From: Sphingobium sp. EM0848 | GTDB lineage: Bacteria; Pseudomonadota; Alphaproteobacteria; Sphingomonadales; Sphingomonadaceae | NCBI RefSeq assembly: GCF_013375555.1 | Contig: NZ_JABXWB010000001.1 | Span: forward strand, 124,001 to 188,000 | Length of the DNA: 64,000 nt | Direction: 5' to 3' | Part shown: one piece after another, positions 9,939 through 20,097 of the stretch | Position numbering within the stretch: position 1 is the first letter of the stretch | Layout of the letters: each line of letters starts with the position of its first letter | Made by a program: the position numbers and the translations under genes | Notes under the pieces: model-generated | Told to the model about the DNA's origin: nothing | Database searches by the model: none | The model's input: the letters and a program-made list of their open reading frames with translations, nothing else

Positions 9939-9976
9939 GGGATCGGCCTGCCGTTGTCGGCTCGGCCGGGATAGTG

Positions 9977-10504
9977 TCAGGCTTCCGCCTTCGCATGCTT
10001 GGGCGCGGCCTCGTTGAGGATGCGCAGGATCTTCTTGAGCGCGCTCGGCTCGTCCGTTTCCTCCATCGCCGCGAGCTCGCGGGCGAGGCGGCTGGAGGCG
10101 GCCTCGAAAATCTGCCGCTCGGAATAGCTCTGCTCCGGCTGGTCGTCGGCGCGGAACAGGTCACGGGTCACTTCGGCAATCGACACCAGGTCGCCCGAAT
10201 TGATCTTCGCTTCATATTCCTGGGCGCGGCGCGACCACATGGTGCGCTTCACCTTGGGCTTGCCCTTCAGGGTTTCGACCGCTTCCTCCAGCGTCTTGTT
10301 GGAGGACAGCTTGCGCATCCCGACGCCTTCGGCCTTGTTGGTCGGAACGCGGAGCGTCATCCGCTCCTTTTCGAAGCGGAGCACATAGAGTTCCAGCTCC
10401 ATGCCCGCGATCTGCTCCTTCTGCAGCTCGATGACGCGGCCAACGCCATGCTTGGGGTAAACGACATAATCACCAACGTCAAAGGACAGCGCCTTGGCAG
10501 CCAT
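9977..10504 (-). CDS. carD: CarD family RNA-polymerase-binding transcriptional regulator
   Basis: A 175-residue protein with the CarD/TRCF RNAP-interaction domain at the N-terminus (FDVGDYVVYPKHGVGRVIEL, residues 8-27, then ELYVLRFEKERMTLRVP) and a helical C-terminal domain containing the promoter-wedge-type Trp region KRTMWSRRAQEYEAKINSGD. CarD proteins bind the RNA polymerase beta subunit and affect open-complex stability at rRNA and other promoters. I chose the start MAAKALSF at 10504, preceded by GGAAAGG; the 13 additional in-frame residues are unlikely. It is monocistronic, with a bidirectional terminator downstream. Confidence 0.93.
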   Translation of the reverse strand: MAAKALSFDVGDYVVYPKHGVGRVIELQKEQIAGMELELYVLRFEKERMTLRVPTNKAEGVGMRKLSSNKTLEEAVETLKGKPKVKRTMWSRRAQEYEAKINSGDLVSIAEVTRDLFRADDQPEQSYSERQIFEAASSRLARELAAMEETDEPSALKKILRILNEAAPKHAKAEA

Positions 10505-10796
10505 TTGAAACCTTTCCATTCTACCGGGGGGGAGCAGTGACATTCGCGTTGCAGGTGCGAAATGCGCACGAGTCGGGGGAACGCGACGCCACCATCAAAA
10601 CATCAGGCATTTGTCTCCGTAGCGGACGCGACCATGTCCACCTGTTGATGCCTGTTTAGCAGATTCGTAACAAAATTGCCACCCCCGGACACAAAATCCG
10701 GGGATGGGGCATCCGATGAAGCGCAATCGGTAGTTTCGGAAGCATCGCCCAAAGCTTTTCGCAACAGCGATGCGGCAATTGCGATTTGCTATGCGA

Positions 10797-11135
10797 TCAG
10801 TTGCCCGCGCCGGGTTCGGGGGAGAAAAACTGTTCCAGCTTGTTCTCGACACCCTTCATTGCGTCGGCGTCGGCGGGGGCTTCGCCCTTGACCGTGATAT
10901 TCGGCCATTCGGCAGAATATTTGGTGTTCAGTTCCAGCCATTTTTCCAGGCCGTTTTCGGTGTCGGGCAGGATCGCCTCTGCGGGGCATTCCGGTTCGCA
11001 CACGCCGCAGTCGATGCATTCGTTCGGGTTGATGACCAGCATATTCTCGCCCTCGTAGAAACAGTCCACGGGGCAAACCTCGACGCAATCCATATATTTG
11101 CAGCGGATGCAGTTATCGGTCACGACGTAGGTCAT
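10797..11135 (-). CDS. fdxA: 7Fe ferredoxin (FdxA type)
   Basis: 112-residue soluble electron carrier. The first cluster motif [18 protein letters not shown] (residues 9-26) and the second [12 protein letters not shown] (40-51) fit one [3Fe-4S] and one [4Fe-4S] centre, as in FdxA/FdI ferredoxins. A C-terminal extension ([17 protein letters not shown] onward) is typical of the alphaproteobacterial form. The gene is monocistronic between carD and the S4/helicase pair, with a 97-base gap upstream. Partner enzymes are not apparent here. Confidence 0.95.
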   Translation of the reverse strand: MTYVVTDNCIRCKYMDCVEVCPVDCFYEGENMLVINPNECIDCGVCEPECPAEAILPDTENGLEKWLELNTKYSAEWPNITVKGEAPADADAMKGVENKLEQFFSPEPGAGN

Positions 11136-11232
11136 GGGTCAACACTCTTGGAATAAGGACAATGGGCGCCCTGCTATGCGCGGTCGGCGCGAAGGTCAAT
11201 GAGGATATTGTTGGGCGGCTGATTGACGAGCT

Positions 11233-11529
11233 TCAGGCGCCGACCGTCAACTCCTCGTAGCAGGATTGGGCTTCGGGGGCTGGGCCGCGTCTGCCCGGCA
11301 GCTGGACGATGCGGACGACGCGGACGCCGCTTGGGTGCGGGAAGGTGATGAGATCGCCTGCCCGCACCGGAGAATGCGCGCGGTCGATCCGCCGGCCATT
11401 GAGGCGGATATGCCCGTCCTCCGCCATTTTCTGGGCGACCGAACGGCTCTTCGCAAGGCGCGCGAACCAGAGGAATTTGTCTATCCGCAGGCTTGGCCCA
11501 TGGGCCGGAGCCATGCCCGCGTCAGCCAT
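11233..11529 (-). CDS. RNA-binding S4 domain protein (Hsp15-like)
   Basis: 98 residues, an S4 RNA-binding module: LRIDKFLWFARLAKSRSVAQKMAEDGHIRLNGRRIDRAHSPVRAGD corresponds to the S4 alpha-L fold, followed by DLITF and a short C-terminal strand pair. Similar proteins (Hsp15/YrfH type) bind stalled 50S-tRNA complexes, but specific function here is inference. The start overlaps the end of the helicase gene by eight bases, so the two are translationally coupled, suggesting a joint RNA-processing or ribosome-rescue role. An internal ATG at 11514 is an alternative start. Confidence 0.9.
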   Translation of the reverse strand: MADAGMAPAHGPSLRIDKFLWFARLAKSRSVAQKMAEDGHIRLNGRRIDRAHSPVRAGDLITFPHPSGVRVVRIVQLPGRRGPAPEAQSCYEELTVGA

Positions 11530-14179
11530 TGCGGCCCAGCAGTTCGGCCAGGCCCGCAAAGGCGTGGTTCCCTGCGGGCGCGGGGCCGGACGAGGCGGCG
11601 GGGCGCGGTGCCCGGTCGCCGCGCGGCTTGCCCTGGGGCTTGCCCTGCGCGGGCGTGCCCCGCTTGTCGCGGTTCTGCTGATGCTGATGCGGGCGCGGCT
11701 TCTGGCGGCCGCGGAAGACCCAGTTGGGGCCGCCCTCGGCGGGGGCGTCGACGGCACGGAAACCGGCGAGGCGCATCAGTTGCAGGAAGGCGTCTTCCGA
11801 CAGGCCCAGCGAGACGATCTGGGGGCTTTGCGCGGTGAAGGCTTCGTTCTTGGCGATGGCTTCATGCGCGGTGCGGGCCATGCGTTCGGCCATGTCGATG
11901 CGCAGCATCTGTTCGCCAAAGCCCCGGAAGCCGGCGATGCGGGCGCCCATCTGCTCGGGCTTCTCGCCCGCGGGGATGAGGGTGAGGCCGGCGCCGGGCA
12001 GCGGCAGGCAGGGCTTGCCGAGGCGAGCGGCGAGCAAAGCGGCGCGCCAGCGGGCCGATCCGGGCTTCAGCAGGCCGGGATGATAGATGTCGAGCACGCC
12101 GATATCGATCCCGGCGCGGCGCAGCAGGTGCCGCTGGTCCTTGTCGAGATGGGCGAGCGCCGAATCAAGTTCCGTGCGCGCGATCACGCCGCCCGCATCG
12201 GCCAGTTGCGCGAAGACGGCGCGGACGACGGCGGGGACCTCCGGGTCGGATGAGCTGGCGACCATCTTGGTCAGCGGCAGCAGGTGTTTTTCCTTCTGCG
12301 CATCGAACCATGTGGCCAGCCGTGTCGCGACCTGCTTCTGTACATCCTGGCCCAGCGCCAGAAGCGCGCGATCGAGCCGGATTTCCGGAGTCAGCAGCGC
12401 GGGACCACCATGCAGCGCGGCCACCACGTCACCATGCCAGCTGATGCCGGGGGTCTGTCCTGCTTCGTCCATGAGCGCGAAATCAGTATCGGGTGCGCCC
12501 AGTAATTCTTCAGCCTTCACTCGCAATATCCTTCCAAGGCGCCGTTCCGCGGCCGCCAACAGCATCTTCCTGTCCTGATGCCGGGTAGCGGGATCGACCG
12601 AGAAACGAAATCCGTCAAGTCGCCCGATCGTCTCGCCATCGACGCAGACTGTCCCATCCTGTTCTATTTCGACCGGCAGATTGGCCGCGCTCTGGCCGAT
12701 ATCCCTTAGCAGAACCGTGGTGCGGCGGTCCACGAAACGCTGCGTCAGCGCGGCGTGGAGCGCGTCGGAGAGTTTTTCTTCCAGCGCGCGGGTGCGCTCC
12801 GCCATTTCGGCGGGATGGGCCAGCCAGTCGGCGCGATGGGCGATGTAGGACCATGTGCGCGCGGCGGCGATCCGGCCGGAAAGCGTGTCGATATCGCCCT
12901 GAACCGAATCGAGTCGTGCGATTTGCTGGGCGAACCAGTCTCTCGGGATATGGCCATGGCCTTCGGAGAGGAAGCGCCAGATGCGGCTGACGGCGCGGGC
13001 ATGATGTTCCGCGCCCAGCTTCTGGAAATCAGGTAGGCCGCAGGCGGCCCAGAGGCGTTCGACTTGTTTCTTGCCCCTGGCGCGCTCGATCACCAGCGGA
13101 TCGTCGGCGAGGCGTTTCAGCACCGCGAGGTCGACGGCTTCCGGGGCTGCGCGCAGTTCAGGGCGTTCGGGCTTCTGTTCGAGGTCGAAGAGCAGATGGT
13201 CGAGCCGATCGGTGCGCGGCGTGCCGTTGCGCCAGAAAAGTTGCTCCACCGGGGGGAAGCGGTGGGCTTCGATCGCTTCGATCTCTTCGGGGGTGAAGGC
13301 GGCTTCGCCATCCTCATGGCCGAGGCTGCCGAAGGTGCCGTCCCTGTGGTGGCGGCCCGCGCGGCCCGCGATCTGGGCCATTTCGCTGACCGTCAGGCGG
13401 CGGGCGCGGCGACCGTCGAACTTGCGCAGCGAGGCGAAGGCGACATGGGCGACATCGAGGTTGAGGCCCATGCCGATAGCGTCGGTGGCGACCAGATAGT
13501 CGACCTCGCCGTTCAGGAACATCTGCACCTGCGCGTTGCGAGTGCGGGGGGATAGCGCGCCCATCACCACCGCCGCGCCGCCCCGGAAGCGGCGGAGCAT
13601 TTCGGCGACCGCGTAAACCTCCTCGGCGGAGAAGGCGACGATGGCGGAGCGCTTGGGCAGGCGGGAAAGCTTTTTCGCGCCCGCATAGCTAAGCGTCGAG
13701 AAGCGGGGGCGGCCGATGATCTCTGCGTCGGGGACGAGGGTTTTGACCACGCGACTGATGCTGGCGGAGCCGAGGATCATGGTTTCCTCCCGTCCCCGCG
13801 CGCGAAGCAGGCGGTCGGTGAAGATATGCCCGCGTTCCGGGTCGGCGCCGAGTTGGGCTTCGTCCAGACCGACGAAGGCGAAATCCTTCAGGCCGTCCTG
13901 CCCAGCCTCCCGCCCTCCACCGATCGGCATGGATTCGGCCGTACAGAGGAAATAGCGGGCGCCCGGCGGGACGATTTTCTCCTCGCCGGTGATGAGGGCG
14001 ACCTGCTGGACACCCTTCATCCCGACCACCCGGTCATAGACCTCGCGCGCCAGAAGGCGCAGCGGAAAGCCCATCATTCCGGAGCTATGGCCGCACATGC
14101 GTTCGACGGCGAGGTGGGTCTTGCCGGTATTGGTGGGGCCCAGAACGGCGGTAATGGGCGAGCGGGCAAATAAGGCCAT
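11522..14179 (-). CDS. SUV3-like DEAD/DEAH-box RNA helicase
   Basis: About 885 residues. Superfamily 2 motifs near the N-terminus: Walker A LGPTNTGKTHLA, motif II LDEAQLGADPERGH, motif III LGSAS, then the helicase C domain with ATDAIGMGLNLD and QIAGRAGRH. This is the alphaproteobacterial relative of mitochondrial SUV3, which unwinds RNA in the degradosome. The last 60 residues are disordered and basic (PRPHQHQQNRDKRG and similar), probably RNA-binding. The start is uncertain: ATG 14179 (MALFARSPITAV) with GCGGGGG just upstream is preferred over 14200 or 14245. It is coupled to the S4 gene by overlap. Confidence 0.9.
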   Translation of the reverse strand: MALFARSPITAVLGPTNTGKTHLAVERMCGHSSGMMGFPLRLLAREVYDRVVGMKGVQQVALITGEEKIVPPGARYFLCTAESMPIGGGREAGQDGLKDFAFVGLDEAQLGADPERGHIFTDRLLRARGREETMILGSASISRVVKTLVPDAEIIGRPRFSTLSYAGAKKLSRLPKRSAIVAFSAEEVYAVAEMLRRFRGGAAVVMGALSPRTRNAQVQMFLNGEVDYLVATDAIGMGLNLDVAHVAFASLRKFDGRRARRLTVSEMAQIAGRAGRHHRDGTFGSLGHEDGEAAFTPEEIEAIEAHRFPPVEQLFWRNGTPRTDRLDHLLFDLEQKPERPELRAAPEAVDLAVLKRLADDPLVIERARGKKQVERLWAACGLPDFQKLGAEHHARAVSRIWRFLSEGHGHIPRDWFAQQIARLDSVQGDIDTLSGRIAAARTWSYIAHRADWLAHPAEMAERTRALEEKLSDALHAALTQRFVDRRTTVLLRDIGQSAANLPVEIEQDGTVCVDGETIGRLDGFRFSVDPATRHQDRKMLLAAAERRLGRILRVKAEELLGAPDTDFALMDEAGQTPGISWHGDVVAALHGGPALLTPEIRLDRALLALGQDVQKQVATRLATWFDAQKEKHLLPLTKMVASSSDPEVPAVVRAVFAQLADAGGVIARTELDSALAHLDKDQRHLLRRAGIDIGVLDIYHPGLLKPGSARWRAALLAARLGKPCLPLPGAGLTLIPAGEKPEQMGARIAGFRGFGEQMLRIDMAERMARTAHEAIAKNEAFTAQSPQIVSLGLSEDAFLQLMRLAGFRAVDAPAEGGPNWVFRGRQKPRPHQHQQNRDKRGTPAQGKPQGKPRGDRAPRPAASSGPAPAGNHAFAGLAELLGRNG

Positions 14180-14406
14180 GACCCCCGCTATGTCGGGCAT
14201 GGCGCGGGCGAGGGCAAGGGGAAAGGGACGGGAAATCCGGATCATGCCGCAAAACGGGGCGTCGGTCGGCTAAGGGGCACGTCCGGTCGCGGAAAGGCGG
14301 CTGGAAAAGGCGTCTTTATTTGACTTTAACCTAATGCCTTTACAGAAAACGCCGATGAACGCGCGGCGGGGGTCGTGGCGAACTTGCCCCGGGGGCCTTT
14401 TTTACC

Positions 14407-15936
14407 GTGTTCCATGGCAGTCAGATCAATGCCCAGCAGGGCGGCGCCTCTGCGTCGCTCTGGCTGACTGACTCCCTGCGTCATGCACAGCCGATGGCGG
14501 ATCGTCGCGGCTGGCGTGAGAAGCTGCGCGACTGGGCCGAGGATGTGGAGCTTGTCCCCGACCTTGGGCAGCGGGTGGGCAGTTTCTCCTGGTTCCGGGG
14601 TTTGGCGACCTGTTTGGGGCTGTGCGCTGCGGCGCTTTATCTGTCGCCGGGTTTCCATGCACTGCCCGGCGAGCCGCAGCCGTTGATGGCGTCGAAACAA
14701 TTTGACGAAGTGCGCAGCCAGATGATCACGCCGCTCGCCATGGGCGCGGACAGCGGACGGCGCATGGGGCCGACCGATGCGGTGCAGCCGCTGCGCGAGA
14801 CGCCCGAGCGGCCGCAGATCGAATTGCGCGCGCAGATCGGCGGGAGTGATTCGCTGGGGCGGGCGCTGGCGCGGGCCGGGGTCAGCGGCGGCGACGTGGC
14901 GACGGTGACGAGCCTTGTCGCGGGCGACACCAGCGCCGGGCTGAAGCCGGGGACGCCGCTCGACATCGTGCTGGGGCGGCGGGCGAGCCGTGATATGCCG
15001 CGGCCTCTGGACAAGCTGGCCTTCCGGGCGCGGCTGGACCTGGGGATAGAGATCAAGCGGGTCGGCGGGGTGTTGCAGGTGCAGCGGACCGCCATCCATG
15101 TCGACGATACGCCGCTGCGCATTCAGGGTGTTGTGGGCGAAAGCCTATACCGCTCGGCGCGGGCGGCGGGCGCGCCGCCCAAGGCGATCCAGAGCTTCCT
15201 GCGCGTCGTGGCGCAGCAGGTCGACCTGGGGTCCATCTCGGCGGGCGATCGCTATGACATCATCACCGAATATCATCGGGCCGACACGGGCGATGTGGAA
15301 GTGGGGGACCTGTTGTTCGCGGGACTGCGCCGGGCCAATGGGCGCAGCGTCGACATGCTCAAATGGACCAGCGACGGCCACAGCCAATGGTTCGAGGCAT
15401 CGGGCGTGGGTGAACGGCGCGGCGTGCTGTCTTCCCCGGTGGCGGGGCGCATGTCGTCCAGCTTCGGCATGCGGCGTCACCCGATATTGGGCTATACGCG
15501 GATGCATGCGGGCATCGATTTCGCCGCGCCTTACGGGTCGCCAATCTATGCGGTGACGGATGGCGTGGTGTCCTATGCCGGGCGACATGGTGGACATGGC
15601 AATTATGTGCGGCTGGAGCATGGCCATGGGCTGGCCACCGGCTATGCGCATATGAGCCGGATCGCGGCGTCTCCGGGCCAGCGGGTGCGGCAGGGACAGG
15701 TGATCGGCTATGTCGGATCGACGGGCCTCTCGACCGGGCCGCATCTGCACTATGAACTGTATCGGAGCGGGCAGGTGGTCAATCCGCTGTCGGTGCGCTT
15801 CACCACCACTTCGCAGCTTGCCGGGCGGGAACTGACGGCGTTCCGGATGCGGCTGGGGCAACTTAAGAGCCTGCGCGTCGGCTTGCCGGTGCAGGTGGCG
15901 CAGAAGAGCGCGGCTCCAGCGGCGAGCGGGAAATAG
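14407..15936 (+). CDS. M23 family murein endopeptidase
   Basis: 509 residues from a GTG start. One transmembrane segment lies near residues 62-82 (FRGLATCLGLCAAALYLSPG), then a LysM/OapA-like region (GGSDSLGRALARAGVSGGDV), a linker, and a C-terminal LytM domain with metal-binding HAGIDFAAPYGSPIYA and GPHLHYELYRSG. It should be an anchored periplasmic zinc endopeptidase cutting peptidoglycan crosslinks, possibly an MepM-type hydrolase. The catalytic His/Asp/His set looks complete, so it is probably active rather than an EnvC-like activator. The N-terminal start is uncertain. Confidence 0.9.
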   Translation: MFHGSQINAQQGGASASLWLTDSLRHAQPMADRRGWREKLRDWAEDVELVPDLGQRVGSFSWFRGLATCLGLCAAALYLSPGFHALPGEPQPLMASKQFDEVRSQMITPLAMGADSGRRMGPTDAVQPLRETPERPQIELRAQIGGSDSLGRALARAGVSGGDVATVTSLVAGDTSAGLKPGTPLDIVLGRRASRDMPRPLDKLAFRARLDLGIEIKRVGGVLQVQRTAIHVDDTPLRIQGVVGESLYRSARAAGAPPKAIQSFLRVVAQQVDLGSISAGDRYDIITEYHRADTGDVEVGDLLFAGLRRANGRSVDMLKWTSDGHSQWFEASGVGERRGVLSSPVAGRMSSSFGMRRHPILGYTRMHAGIDFAAPYGSPIYAVTDGVVSYAGRHGGHGNYVRLEHGHGLATGYAHMSRIAASPGQRVRQGQVIGYVGSTGLSTGPHLHYELYRSGQVVNPLSVRFTTTSQLAGRELTAFRMRLGQLKSLRVGLPVQVAQKSAAPAASGK

Positions 15937-15972
15937 CTTTTCGCGATGCGCGGCCTCCGCTAACGGGCAGGC

Positions 15973-16761
15973 ATGACCGCACCAGCTTCCGATATTACCG
16001 CAATATTGTTGGCCGGTTGGCGGCCCGTGCCCGATCCTCTGGCGGTGGCGGCGGGCGTCGAGGCCAAACCGCTGGCGCCGGTCGGCGGCGAGCCGATGAT
16101 CAACCGTCCGGCGCGGGCCTTGCTGTCGCATCCGGCGATCGGGCGGGTGATCGTGCTGACGCAGGCGCCGGAACTGTTTGCCGCCGATCCGGCGACGGCC
16201 TGGATCGCCGGGCATCCCAAGGTACGGTTCGAGACGAGCGGGGGCGGCATTGCGTCCTCGCTGGTCGCGCTGCTGGATCGGGGCGATTTGCCTTTTCCCA
16301 TGCTGATGACCACGGCGGACCATGTGCTGCTGGACGGGGCGATGCTCGATCAGATGGTGCGGGAGGCGTCCGGGACGGACATTGCCGTGGCGATGGTGGA
16401 GCGCGGGACGCTGCTGGCGCGCTATCCGGGGTCGCGGCGGACCTGGCTCAAATTTCGCGACGGCTGGTGGTCAGGGGCGAATATCTTCTGGTTCGGGAGC
16501 GTGAAGGCCCGCTCCGTGATCGCGCTGTGGCGGGAAGTCGAGCAGGACCGGAAGAAGGGGTGGAAGATATTGTCCGCCTTCGGGCCTTTGGCTTTGCTGG
16601 GGGCGGTGCTGCGGATTTCCACGTTGCGGGGAGGCATTGCGCGGGTGGGACGGCGCTTTGGGCTGGTCGCCCGGCTGGTGGCGATGGACAAGGCGGAAGC
16701 CTGTATCGACGCCGACAAGCCGGACGATGTGGTGTTGATCGAGAAAATCCTGGCTCAATAG
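15973..16761 (+). CDS. Nucleotidyltransferase-like protein (MobA/GlmU-type fold)
   Basis: 262 residues resembling the NTP-transferase fold of MobA-like and sugar-1-phosphate nucleotidyltransferases: an opening strand ITAILLAG, KPLAPVGGEPMINR (residues 32-45), and MLMTTADHVLLDG, where TADH occupies the place of the metal-binding Asp motif. The usual glycine-rich LAGG-x-G-T/S-R loop is replaced by LAGWRPVPDPLA, so NTP binding may be altered. The C-terminal third has basic and hydrophobic segments (LALLGAVLRIST). Substrate is unknown. The stop overlaps the end of the convergent ArsR gene by seven bases. Confidence 0.75.
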   Translation: MTAPASDITAILLAGWRPVPDPLAVAAGVEAKPLAPVGGEPMINRPARALLSHPAIGRVIVLTQAPELFAADPATAWIAGHPKVRFETSGGGIASSLVALLDRGDLPFPMLMTTADHVLLDGAMLDQMVREASGTDIAVAMVERGTLLARYPGSRRTWLKFRDGWWSGANIFWFGSVKARSVIALWREVEQDRKKGWKILSAFGPLALLGAVLRISTLRGGIARVGRRFGLVARLVAMDKAEACIDADKPDDVVLIEKILAQ

Positions 16762-17096
16762 CCTTCCAGATCCTCCAGCGCGGTGAAGCGCTGCGACCAG
16801 AGCGCGCCGTAAACGGCCATCCACTGGACAACCGGCGCCAGCCCCTTGGCTCGGGCGGTGTAGAAGGTTTCGCGGCCTGACCTGCGGGCCGTCACGAGGC
16901 TGGCCCGTTTCAGCTTGCCAAGGTGGCGGGACACCATGGGTTGCGATACGCCGGAAATGGCGGTCAGGGCGTGGACGCTCTGTTCCCCTTCGCGCACCAG
17001 ATATTCGAGCAGCGTGCGCCGGGTGCCGTCGGACAAGGCCTTGAAAAGTTCGTCGCAGGAGGCGGAGCGATCCCCCCTCAAAATATGTTCTGTCAT
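16755..17096 (-). CDS. ArsR/SmtB-family HTH regulator
   Basis: 113 residues with a winged helix: ELFKALSDGTRRTLLEYLV (16-34), recognition helix SGVSQPMVSRHLGKLKRASL (48-67), and wing VTARRSGRETFYTARAKGL. The metal-binding ELCVCDL motif of arsenic/cadmium sensors is absent, and the only Cys is near the N-terminus, so this is one of the non-metal ArsR members, often found with SRPBCC-domain proteins; no such gene is adjacent. A palindrome overlaps the leader just upstream of the start and probably mediates autoregulation. Confidence 0.88.
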   Translation of the reverse strand: MTEHILRGDRSASCDELFKALSDGTRRTLLEYLVREGEQSVHALTAISGVSQPMVSRHLGKLKRASLVTARRSGRETFYTARAKGLAPVVQWMAVYGALWSQRFTALEDLEGY

Positions 17097-17102
17097 CGCT
17101 CT

Positions 17103-17124
17103 TTCATAATCAATGGGTTATGAA
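17103..17124. promoter_or_regulatory. Putative ArsR operator
   Basis: Perfect 7-bp inverted repeat TTCATAA-N8-TTATGAA, six bases upstream of the arsR start codon. AT-rich palindromes with TATGAA half-sites at this place are typical ArsR-family operators. Binding here would cover the ribosome-binding region and likely the promoter. Confidence 0.55.
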
Positions 17125-17197
17125 TTGGTCAAGCGGAGGGCCATTTTTGCGGGTCCCGGCGGCGTTAACCAAAAAAACTTTTTCGGCCTTCCCGGCT

Positions 17198-18510
<1,313 letters not shown>

Positions 18511-18558
18511 TCGGCTGGCGGGTCGACAGACACGATCCGGCCGGATTAGAGGGCGGAC

Positions 18559-19683
18559 ATGACACTCTCCTCCATTCCCGCCGATGCGCGCCTTTATCTG
18601 CGCCCCACATGGTTCGTGCCTACGCCCATCGGTCTGCCCGATGGGGCGGCGGCGCGGATGGGCAATGGGCTGATCTGGTTCCAGGGCTATGAACTGACCG
18701 CGCGCAAGGATGGCCAGCGCGTGGCGCGGGTGACGATCCCGGTGGCCGAGTTTGCCGATGCCGTGACGGGTCTGCCCGATCCTCTGGCGGAGCGGGCGCA
18801 GCGGCTTGCCGCCAATATCTCGGCCCAGCGCCCGCCCTTGGCGCTGGGCGAGCGTATCATTCGTTTCGACGCGCCGCAGGTGATGGCGATCCTCAATATC
18901 ACGCCGGACAGCTTTTCCGACGGCGGCAAGCATATGGACGATCCGCAGGCCGCCGCTGATGCGGGTTTCGCCATGGCGGCGGCGGGAGCTTCGCTGATCG
19001 ATGTGGGCGGGGAATCGACCCGGCCCAAGGCGCCGCGCCTGTGGGAAGGCGATGAGATTGCCCGCATCGTGCCGGTGATCGAGAAGCTCGCGGCGGCCGG
19101 TATCGCCATGTCCGTCGACACGCGCAAGGCGGCGGTGATGGAGGCGGCGCTGGCGGCGGGCGCGCATGTCATCAATGATGTGAGCGCGCTGCTGCACGAT
19201 CCCAGAGCGATGGAAGTCGTCGTGGCGGCGGGTTGCCCCGTCATCCTGATGCACGCCCCGTCCGCCGGGGACGATCCGCATGAGAATCCGAACGGCTATG
19301 GCGACGTCGTGGCCGATGTGTTCGATTATCTGGAGGCGCGGGTGGAGGCCTGTCTGGCTGCAGGTGTCCCGCGCGAGAAGATCATGGTCGATCCGGGGCT
19401 GGGCTTCGGCAAGTCGCTGGCCGACAATCTGGCACTGGTGAATGGTGTTGCGACCTTCCAGGGGCTGGGCGTGCCGTTGCTGTTCGCGGGCAGCCGCAAG
19501 CGGTTGATCGGCGCGCTGTCCAATGAGGCGCCCGCGCCGGAAAGGCTGGGTGGATCAGTGGCTCTGGCCTTCCGCGCGGCGGAATTGGGCGCGCAGATGG
19601 TGCGTGTGCATGACGTCAAGGAAAGCCTACAGGCGCTGCATCTTTGGCGCGGATTGGCGGATGCCGGATTGAGCGCGGTCTGA
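18559..19683 (+). CDS. folP: Dihydropteroate synthase
   Basis: Condenses p-aminobenzoate with dihydropterin pyrophosphate in folate synthesis; the sulfonamide target. The TIM-barrel domain begins around residue 108 with the signature VMAILNITPDSFSDGGKH, continues with IDVGGESTRPKA, DTRKAAVMEAAL, INDVSAL and VDPGLGFGKS, and ends with FAGSRKRLIG. At 374 residues it is about 100 longer than E. coli FolP because of an N-terminal extension (RLYLRPTWFVPTP onward) whose role is unknown. It follows ccrM by 48 bases on the same strand and may share its transcript. Confidence 0.96.
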   Translation: MTLSSIPADARLYLRPTWFVPTPIGLPDGAAARMGNGLIWFQGYELTARKDGQRVARVTIPVAEFADAVTGLPDPLAERAQRLAANISAQRPPLALGERIIRFDAPQVMAILNITPDSFSDGGKHMDDPQAAADAGFAMAAAGASLIDVGGESTRPKAPRLWEGDEIARIVPVIEKLAAAGIAMSVDTRKAAVMEAALAAGAHVINDVSALLHDPRAMEVVVAAGCPVILMHAPSAGDDPHENPNGYGDVVADVFDYLEARVEACLAAGVPREKIMVDPGLGFGKSLADNLALVNGVATFQGLGVPLLFAGSRKRLIGALSNEAPAPERLGGSVALAFRAAELGAQMVRVHDVKESLQALHLWRGLADAGLSAV

Positions 19684-19743
19684 TCGAGAGAAAAAGTCCG
19701 CAAGAATTTTATGGGCAAAACCAAAATCTAATTTGGAGACGTT

Positions 19744-19753
19744 GACTCGAATC
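19744..19753 (+). promoter_or_regulatory. Back-to-back GANTC pair upstream of small orphan gene
   Basis: GACTC (19744-19748) and GAATC (19749-19753) abut in the 137-base gap between folP and the small gene, preceded by TT to give TTGACTC, a -35-like sequence. A methylation-sensitive promoter is possible, but no -10 is clear. Confidence 0.35.
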
Positions 19754-19820
19754 GGCGGGCCAGTCACTTTCCGCTACGGAATGCGAGAAAACATCGCATC
19801 CGAATGGAGAGGATGCCACC

Positions 19821-20066
19821 ATGGCGATTATCCAGCCACTTTCGGCAAAGCTTTTTCACGCCCTGTTGATTCAGTGCATCGCGGAAGAGCGCAATCCGAC
19901 CGATGCCGAAATCGAATCCGTCGCTTCGAAAATCTGGCAGGACAGCCATGGTGCGACCACCGGGCAGGACTGGCTGGACGTCGCGCGTGGCAGCGATGCC
20001 CATGCGCAGATGATCAATGCGGCGCGCATGGCCTTTGGTTGTCATCAGGGCGCGGTTGCGGCCTGA
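19821..20066 (+). CDS. Small conserved-looking protein of unknown function
   Basis: 81 residues, soluble and helical, with no signal peptide or membrane segment. Composition and motifs (LIQCIAEERNPTDAEIESVASKIW, then a C-terminal helix INAARMAFGCHQGAVAA) match no family I can name. A good Shine-Dalgarno (GGAGAGGATGCCACC) precedes ATG 19821. Codon use and GC fit the neighbours. The leader contains two adjoining GANTC sites, so cell-cycle control is possible. It stands alone and converges with the lipoprotein gene, with only 31 bases between stops. Confidence 0.7.
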   Translation: MAIIQPLSAKLFHALLIQCIAEERNPTDAEIESVASKIWQDSHGATTGQDWLDVARGSDAHAQMINAARMAFGCHQGAVAA

Positions 20067-20097
20067 GTTCAGCTTCAAACCCGGCGGGATTTAAGCT

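Noticed and set aside
10683..10710. Hairpin CCCCGGA-n-TCCGGGG downstream of fdxA
   Set aside because: Seven-bp stem with only a four-T run some ten bases later; too weak to call a terminator.
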